Origin: a virus
Virus record (IMG/VR): IMGVR_UViG_3300031629_000084
Span: 1-23,625 of that record
Direction: 5' to 3' (one strand)
DNA: 23,625 bases
Made by a program: the position numbers and the translations under genes. Shown one piece after another: positions 21,198 through 23,625 of the stretch. The number at the start of each line of letters is the position of its first letter. The first letter of the stretch is position 1. The notes below the pieces were generated by a model. The model did no database searches and was not told the DNA's origin. It was given only the letters and a program-made list of their open reading frames with translations.

Positions 21198-21416
21198 ATG
21201 AACGAAAAAGGAAGAGGATGGACACCTCAAACGAAGTTGCAAGTGTTGTTCTTTAGCACTTACACAACGAAGAAAGCAGCGAGCGTTAATATGGGGGTTA
21301 CAGTTACAACCCTACGCTTGTTGTTTGGTAAAGAAGATAGATTCACTTACAGCCAACTTAAACAACTATCAAAAGATAGTGATGTAAAACTAACAGACAT
21401 AATCAAACTAATATGA
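21198..21416 (+). CDS. Small putative HTH protein (72 aa)
   Basis: ATG at 21198 is one base after the preceding stop; the TTG at 21153 inside that gene is rejected. Starts MNEKGRGWTPQTKLQVLFF and ends with FTYSQLKQLSKDSDVKLTDI. The segment TTKKAASVNMGVTVTTLRLLFGKEDRFTYSQLKQLSKDS reads like a Cro/CI-type helix-turn-helix followed by two helices, so DNA binding is likely but not certain. It overlaps the DnaA-like gene by four bases (ATGA), suggesting related work in replication control. Confidence 0.5.
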   Translation: MNEKGRGWTPQTKLQVLFFSTYTTKKAASVNMGVTVTTLRLLFGKEDRFTYSQLKQLSKDSDVKLTDIIKLI

Positions 21417-21889
21417 AAGAGCAATATTTTGAAAAGCTAATTACGCATTCAGCAAAGATAAACAAAACATTTGCAGGTGCTTTACTAGATAAGGGAAGAC
21501 AACAGTTTGACGTTGAGTCAAGAAATATGTGTTACAATATATTAAGAAAATTGAATTGGAGTTTACCAGACATTGGCAATAGATTCAACAGAGGACATGC
21601 AACGGTTATAAATGGAATTAAGAATCACGACATTGCTTATGCGAGAGGTGGGTACTATATGGACAACTATGACGACTTAGTTATAAGGATGGCTGACAAT
21701 ACCGAGATGGAAAAGATTGAAAACACTAACTACATCGAAAAGAATAGAATCAAGTTCGAGTTACTAGAAGATTCAAACGTAAAGCTAAAGGAAGAGCTAT
21801 TCGATATTAAGAAAACAACAAGGCTTTTATTACGATCAATCAAAGAACAACAATCATTAACCAATTTATTAAACAAATCATGCAGTTAA
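21413..21889 (+). CDS. DnaA domain IV-like DNA-binding protein
   Basis: A 158-residue protein. Residues 35-72 read ESRNMCYNILRKLNWSLPDI, then GNRFNRGHATVINGIKNH, matching the DnaA C-terminal domain IV (…R-x-x-A-…-L-…-S-L-P-x-I-G-x-x-F-…-R-D-H-T/A-T-V-…). HATV corresponds to the DnaA signature DHTTV that reads the DnaA box; Asp is replaced by Gly. No AAA+ ATPase domain is present. Residues 107-155 form a coiled coil (KFELLEDSNVKLKEELFDIK) that may dimerise it. It could mark the phage origin, or compete with host DnaA. It lies between a putative HTH gene and an ssDNA-binding-like gene with overlaps of 4 and 10 bases. Confidence 0.75.
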   Translation: MKEQYFEKLITHSAKINKTFAGALLDKGRQQFDVESRNMCYNILRKLNWSLPDIGNRFNRGHATVINGIKNHDIAYARGGYYMDNYDDLVIRMADNTEMEKIENTNYIEKNRIKFELLEDSNVKLKEELFDIKKTTRLLLRSIKEQQSLTNLLNKSCS

Positions 21890-22209
21890 AAGGAACAGTT
21901 ATCGAGATTAAGGAAGTGCAAGTTATTTCCGACAAGTTTAAGAAGCAAGAGGTTATTCTTAAACAGGAAGGTGTAGAGTATGACGCTGACATTCCTATCG
22001 AGTTTATACAGGACAAAGGAATAGAGCTTGTGAATGGCTTAAAAGTAGGTCAGTCGTACGAAATAGACATTAACATAAGCGGTAGAGCTTGGAAGGATAG
22101 ATACTTCGTCAGCTTGAAAGGTTGGAAGGTTGCAGAAGCATCTGAATCTACTGAATCTACAAGAAGAGCAATAGCTGCAGATGATGGAGCTGATGCCTTC
22201 CCCTATTAA
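21880..22209 (+). CDS. DUF3127-type ssDNA-binding-like protein
   Basis: A 109-residue OB-fold-like protein: MQLKGTVIEIKEVQVISDKF, KKQEVILKQEGVEYDADIPI, then VGQSYEIDINISGRAWKDRY and FVSLKGWKVAE. The order (LKGxVIEI…, KQExVL…, VGxxxxIxxxIxGRxWkdRYFxxLkgWKI) fits DUF3127, a Bacteroidota family replacing SSB in some phages. The C-terminal tail after a Ser/Thr-rich linker ends DDGADAFPY, an acidic-aromatic tip like the D-D-x-P-F tail of SSB that recruits partners. It is the last gene of the unit and is followed by two hairpins. Confidence 0.8.
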   Translation: MQLKGTVIEIKEVQVISDKFKKQEVILKQEGVEYDADIPIEFIQDKGIELVNGLKVGQSYEIDINISGRAWKDRYFVSLKGWKVAEASESTESTRRAIAADDGADAFPY

Positions 22210-22211
22210 AC

Positions 22212-22228
22212 GAGTATTAGATATACTC
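22212..22228 (+). repeat. Short inverted repeat after the DUF3127 gene
   Basis: GAGTAT (22212-22217) and ATACTC (22223-22228) around TAGAT, three bases after the stop. No T run follows, so it is more likely an mRNA end structure or protein-binding site than a terminator. Confidence 0.4.
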
Positions 22229-22243
22229 AAATGGTTAAATTTA

Positions 22244-22272
22244 GAGGCACTTTAATAGGTGCTTCTTTTTTT
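22244..22272 (+). terminator. Rho-independent terminator of the replication unit
   Basis: GAGGCAC (22244-22250) pairs with GTGCTTC (22259-22265) with one G-T pair, loop TTTAATAG, followed by T run 22266-22272. Confidence 0.85.
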
Positions 22273-22289
22273 ATACCAATAATTCTATA

Positions 22290-22297
22290 TATATTTG
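22290..22297 (+). promoter_or_regulatory. Bacteroidota-type promoter -7 box (TATATTTG)
   Basis: TATATTTG at 22290-22297 between the terminator and the PP-loop gene at 22313; A-rich leader follows. Gives the PP-loop gene its own transcript. Confidence 0.7.
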
Positions 22298-22312
22298 TAA
22301 AAACAAACAACT

Positions 22313-23155
22313 ATGAAAACAGTAAATTCTTTAAGTGGTGGTAAATCTTCAAGTTATATAGCTTTAAATTACCCAGCAGACTTCAATGTGTTTAGTTTAG
22401 TTAGAACGAACGATAAAGCATGTATCTATCCTGACGCTAAAGTTAGACAGATTGTAAGTGATAAGATTGGTCGAGAGTTTGTTGGTACTACTGAGCAGGA
22501 CGATATAATAAAAATAATGCTTCAGCTATCGGAAACAGTAGATATTGATTGGGTGACAGGAGAAACATTCGAGGATATTATAGACATGAAAGGTGGTTAC
22601 CTTCCAAACTTGATGGTAAGGTACTGTACAACCCACTTAAAAATGTTACCTATATTCGATTATTGGAAGGAAAACATTAATGAAGTATGCGATATGCGTA
22701 TTGGATTCAGGAAAGGAGAGGAGAGAAGGAAAATTAATATGCTTAATAAATTAAATTCTAATGGTTATGAAGAAATAAAGATTGTAACAGATAGCAGCGG
22801 ATCTAGAAACAAGTGGGGGATGGTTGAATGGAGAAAACCTAGTTTCCCTTTAATAGATAATGGAATAAATAATAAAGACATTCAAGATTACTGGGCTAAT
22901 AATACAGAAATTAATTTCCCTAAAGGGTATTACAATAACTGCGTAGGTTGTTTTCATAGAAATCCAATGTTTTTAAATAAGATGAGCCAAGAACATCCAA
23001 ATAAAATTGATTGGTTCGCTAAAATGGAGAAACAAAACACACCTAATACATTTCGTAAAGATGTAACTTATAGCGAAATCATTAAATACAAGCCTCAGAT
23101 AGAGTTATCGTTTGAAGATTTTAAAGAATGTGATAGTGGGTTTTGTGGTCTTTAA
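22313..23155 (+). CDS. PP-loop ATPase, PAPS reductase-like, with cysteine clusters
   Basis: A 280-residue protein. It opens with the PP-loop SLSGGKSSS (SGGKSS at 8-13), typical of N-type ATP pyrophosphatases (PAPS reductase, tRNA thiolases, DndC, QueC). Further motifs are RYCTTHLKMLPIFDYW (Cys105), IGFRKGEERRK, RKPSFPLID, NNCVGCFHRNP (Cys210, Cys213) and FKECDSGFCGL (Cys273, Cys278). RYCTTHLK corresponds to the conserved C-T-x-x-x-K of PAPS reductase-like families, and the two Cys pairs could hold Fe-S or zinc. PAPS reductase-like genes are common in phages, with a role in nucleic acid modification or sulfur metabolism; the substrate cannot be read from sequence. It has its own promoter at 22290; the end of the transcript may be the T run 23166-23174. 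Confidence 0.75.
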   Translation: MKTVNSLSGGKSSSYIALNYPADFNVFSLVRTNDKACIYPDAKVRQIVSDKIGREFVGTTEQDDIIKIMLQLSETVDIDWVTGETFEDIIDMKGGYLPNLMVRYCTTHLKMLPIFDYWKENINEVCDMRIGFRKGEERRKINMLNKLNSNGYEEIKIVTDSSGSRNKWGMVEWRKPSFPLIDNGINNKDIQDYWANNTEINFPKGYYNNCVGCFHRNPMFLNKMSQEHPNKIDWFAKMEKQNTPNTFRKDVTYSEIIKYKPQIELSFEDFKECDSGFCGL

Positions 23156-23175
23156 TAGTTCCTCCTTTTTTTTTG

Positions 23176-23183
23176 TATATTTG
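23176..23183 (+). promoter_or_regulatory. Promoter of small RNA unit 1 (TATATTTG)
   Basis: TATATTTG at 23176-23183 directly after a nine-T run. The 19 bases 23172-23190 (TTTGTATATTTGACTAACA) recur at 23341-23359 with two changes, so this is a repeated promoter module. Confidence 0.65.
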
Positions 23184-23187
23184 ACTA

Positions 23188-23301
23188 ACAGTAGTATCTA
23201 CGTTACGATAGTTAGAGCTATCACATAACGCACCAGAGATGCTCTTCTCATTTAGGAATCTCTACAAGTAGCAATGACGATTGTGAAAAGTCCTTTTTTT
23301 T
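23188..23301 (+). ncRNA. Candidate structured small RNA 1
   Basis: No reading frame of note follows the promoter at 23176, but folding elements do. CGTTA (23201-23205) pairs with TAACG (23226-23230), with inner GATAG/CTATC (23207-23211 and 23218-23222) around TTAGAG. AGAGAT (23235-23240) pairs with ATCTCT (23258-23263). A short GCAAT/ATTGT stem (23271-23275 and 23280-23284) and T run 23294-23301 close it. The start is estimated from the -7 box. It is not a tRNA: no T-arm signature and no acceptor stem. Expected length about 114 nt. Confidence 0.5.
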
Positions 23302-23324
23302 ATACATATTAGTATAATTATTAG

Positions 23325-23352
23325 TTTGAATGAATACTTATTTGTATATTCG
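23325..23352 (+). promoter_or_regulatory. Promoter of small RNA unit 2 (TTTG, 16 bases, TATATTCG)
   Basis: TTTG at 23325-23328 and TATATTCG at 23345-23352, 16 bases apart. The -7 box differs from TAnnTTTG in one base, but it lies in the repeated module shared with 23172-23190. Confidence 0.55.
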
Positions 23353-23356
23353 TCTA

Positions 23357-23419
23357 ACATAACTAAATTTTTAATACTACCACTAAAACCCTCATTGTCA
23401 CGTGAGGGTTTTCTTTTTT
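23357..23419 (+). ncRNA. Candidate short RNA 2
   Basis: Between its promoter and the terminator at 23385-23419 only about 28 bases of leader remain, with no start codon frame worth calling. The product would be a roughly 60-nt RNA that consists mostly of the terminator hairpin with loop TTGTCACG. It may be a decoy/regulatory RNA or only a promoter-proximal attenuator. Confidence 0.4.
23385..23419 (+). terminator. Strong rho-independent terminator of unit 2
   Basis: AAAACCCTCA (23385-23394) and TGAGGGTTTT (23403-23412) pair perfectly over 10 bases; loop TTGTCACG; then CTTTTTT. The A-rich 5' arm could also work on the minus strand. Confidence 0.85.
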
Positions 23420-23433
23420 ACATTAACATTAGA

Positions 23434-23460
23434 TTGTTTAACATATTATTTGTATATTGC
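23434..23460 (+). promoter_or_regulatory. Promoter of small RNA unit 3 (TTG, 16 bases, TATATTGC)
   Basis: TTG at 23434-23436, TATATTGC at 23453-23460 with the same 16-base spacing as in unit 2, and the same TATTTGTATATT context. The -7 box is imperfect (TTGC for TTTG). Confidence 0.5.
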
Positions 23461-23464
23461 ACCC

Positions 23465-23546
23465 ATCGAGTAGAGGCGATACTTATAACATTTTTACAAA
23501 AAACCTATTTCAGCGAGCCCTCTACCTCCTGAGATAGGTTTTTTTT
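23465..23546 (+). ncRNA. Candidate kissing-loop small RNA 3
   Basis: Hairpin 1: ATCG (23465-23468), loop AGTAGAGG, CGAT (23477-23480), at the predicted 5' end. Hairpin 2: AAAAAACCTATTTCA (23498-23512) with TGAGATAGGTTTTTT (23530-23544), 15 base pairs with one G-T pair, and a 17-base loop. GTAGAGG (23470-23476) of loop 1 is the exact complement of CCTCTAC (23519-23525) in loop 2, so the loops can kiss. Hairpin 2 also acts as terminator. The RNA ends 18 bases before the next gene start, so it may be either a stand-alone RNA or a leader attenuator. Confidence 0.5.
23498..23546 (+). terminator. Terminator hairpin of unit 3 with loop complementary to upstream hairpin
   Basis: A 15-bp stem followed by T to 23546. 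The long 17-base loop is unusual for a terminator and carries CCTCTAC at 23519-23525. Confidence 0.75.
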
Positions 23547-23564
23547 ATACCAAATAGTTAAATT

Positions 23565-23625
23565 ATGAAAATCAAATCCGTATTAAGTCAGGGAGCGTTT
23601 TGGCAAATCAATAAGTCATTAGCTC
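23565..23625 (+). CDS. Start of a replication-type gene (truncated by window end)
   Basis: ATG at 23565, 18 bases after the unit 3 T run; the frame is open to the end of the window. The 20 visible residues begin MKIKSVLSQGAFWQINK. The phrase …FWQ(I/V)NK… at the N-terminus is something I recall from replication initiator or replisome organiser-like proteins in Bacteroidota phages, but 20 residues are too few to call. No promoter lies between the terminator at 23498-23546 and this ATG, so expression would need read-through of that hairpin or a promoter overlapping it. Confidence 0.5.
   Translation, partial: MKIKSVLSQGAFWQINKSLA

Noticed and set aside
23184-23301. tRNA gene after the PP-loop gene
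   Set aside because: Has hairpins but no GTTCRANNC T-loop, no seven-base acceptor pairing and no anticodon arm of the right geometry.
23326-23532. 68-residue frame across small RNA units 2 and 3
   Set aside because: Starts at a TTG inside a promoter, runs through two terminators and reads as low-complexity hydrophobic sequence; no coding character.
1-23625. CRISPR array, IS element, integrase or attachment site
   Set aside because: No regularly spaced repeats, no transposase or recombinase motifs, no terminal inverted repeats seen; lysogeny cannot be judged from this window.

Overview
The window is part of a double-stranded DNA tailed phage (or prophage) genome whose host is very probably a member of the Bacteroidota. 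Three things point to that host. First, the spacers upstream of genes carry the Bacteroidota -7 promoter element TAnnTTTG (TATATTTG or TATCTTTG at 18305, 19518, 20373, 22290 and 23176) with A-rich leaders and few Shine-Dalgarno sites. Second, the DNA is visibly AT-rich. Third, many virion proteins resemble families I know from Bacteroidota siphophages (scaffold, capsid, tail tube, tail-tip and portal types). All genes lie on the + strand, packed with ATGA/TAATG overlaps. No integrase, repressor, tRNA, IS element or CRISPR array was seen.

Layout: (1) 1-2677, packaging entry: a truncated unknown gene, a ParB-like domain protein, a 26-residue membrane peptide, an HNH endonuclease, and small and large terminase. 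(2) 2713-10085, tail module: a tail assembly chaperone with a probable programmed -1 frameshift at a nine-T run, connector/completion-like proteins, two large tail or tail-tip proteins, a 46-aa protein and a short tape measure. (3) 10087-12826, head and tube: XkdF-like prohead protease, acidic scaffold, major capsid protein and tail tube protein, with hairpins after the last two. (4) 12933-17252: small virion proteins, a protein resembling the alpha-L-arabinofuranosidase B catalytic family, the portal (with an extra C-terminal CHHxW domain) and a head-tail connector. (5) 17310-18304, lysis: an M15 peptidase endolysin surrounded by four small membrane proteins. (6) 18332-23155, early/replication type genes in short promoter-gene-terminator units: a calcineurin-like phosphoesterase, several unknown small proteins, a stand-alone DnaA domain IV-like protein, a DUF3127 ssDNA-binding-like protein and a PP-loop (PAPS reductase-like) protein. 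(7) 23156-23564, a protein-free stretch with three tandem promoter-short RNA-terminator units, followed by the start of another gene.

Most unusual points: the three-unit small-RNA locus, whose third RNA has two hairpins with complementary loops (a candidate kissing-loop RNA); the U UUU UUU frameshift site in the tail chaperone; the phage-borne DnaA domain IV; the cysteine-rich PP-loop enzyme; and a gene order in which tail genes follow the terminase and the portal comes about 12 kb later, after the capsid and tail tube genes. Family assignments were made by reading motifs; no database search was run.
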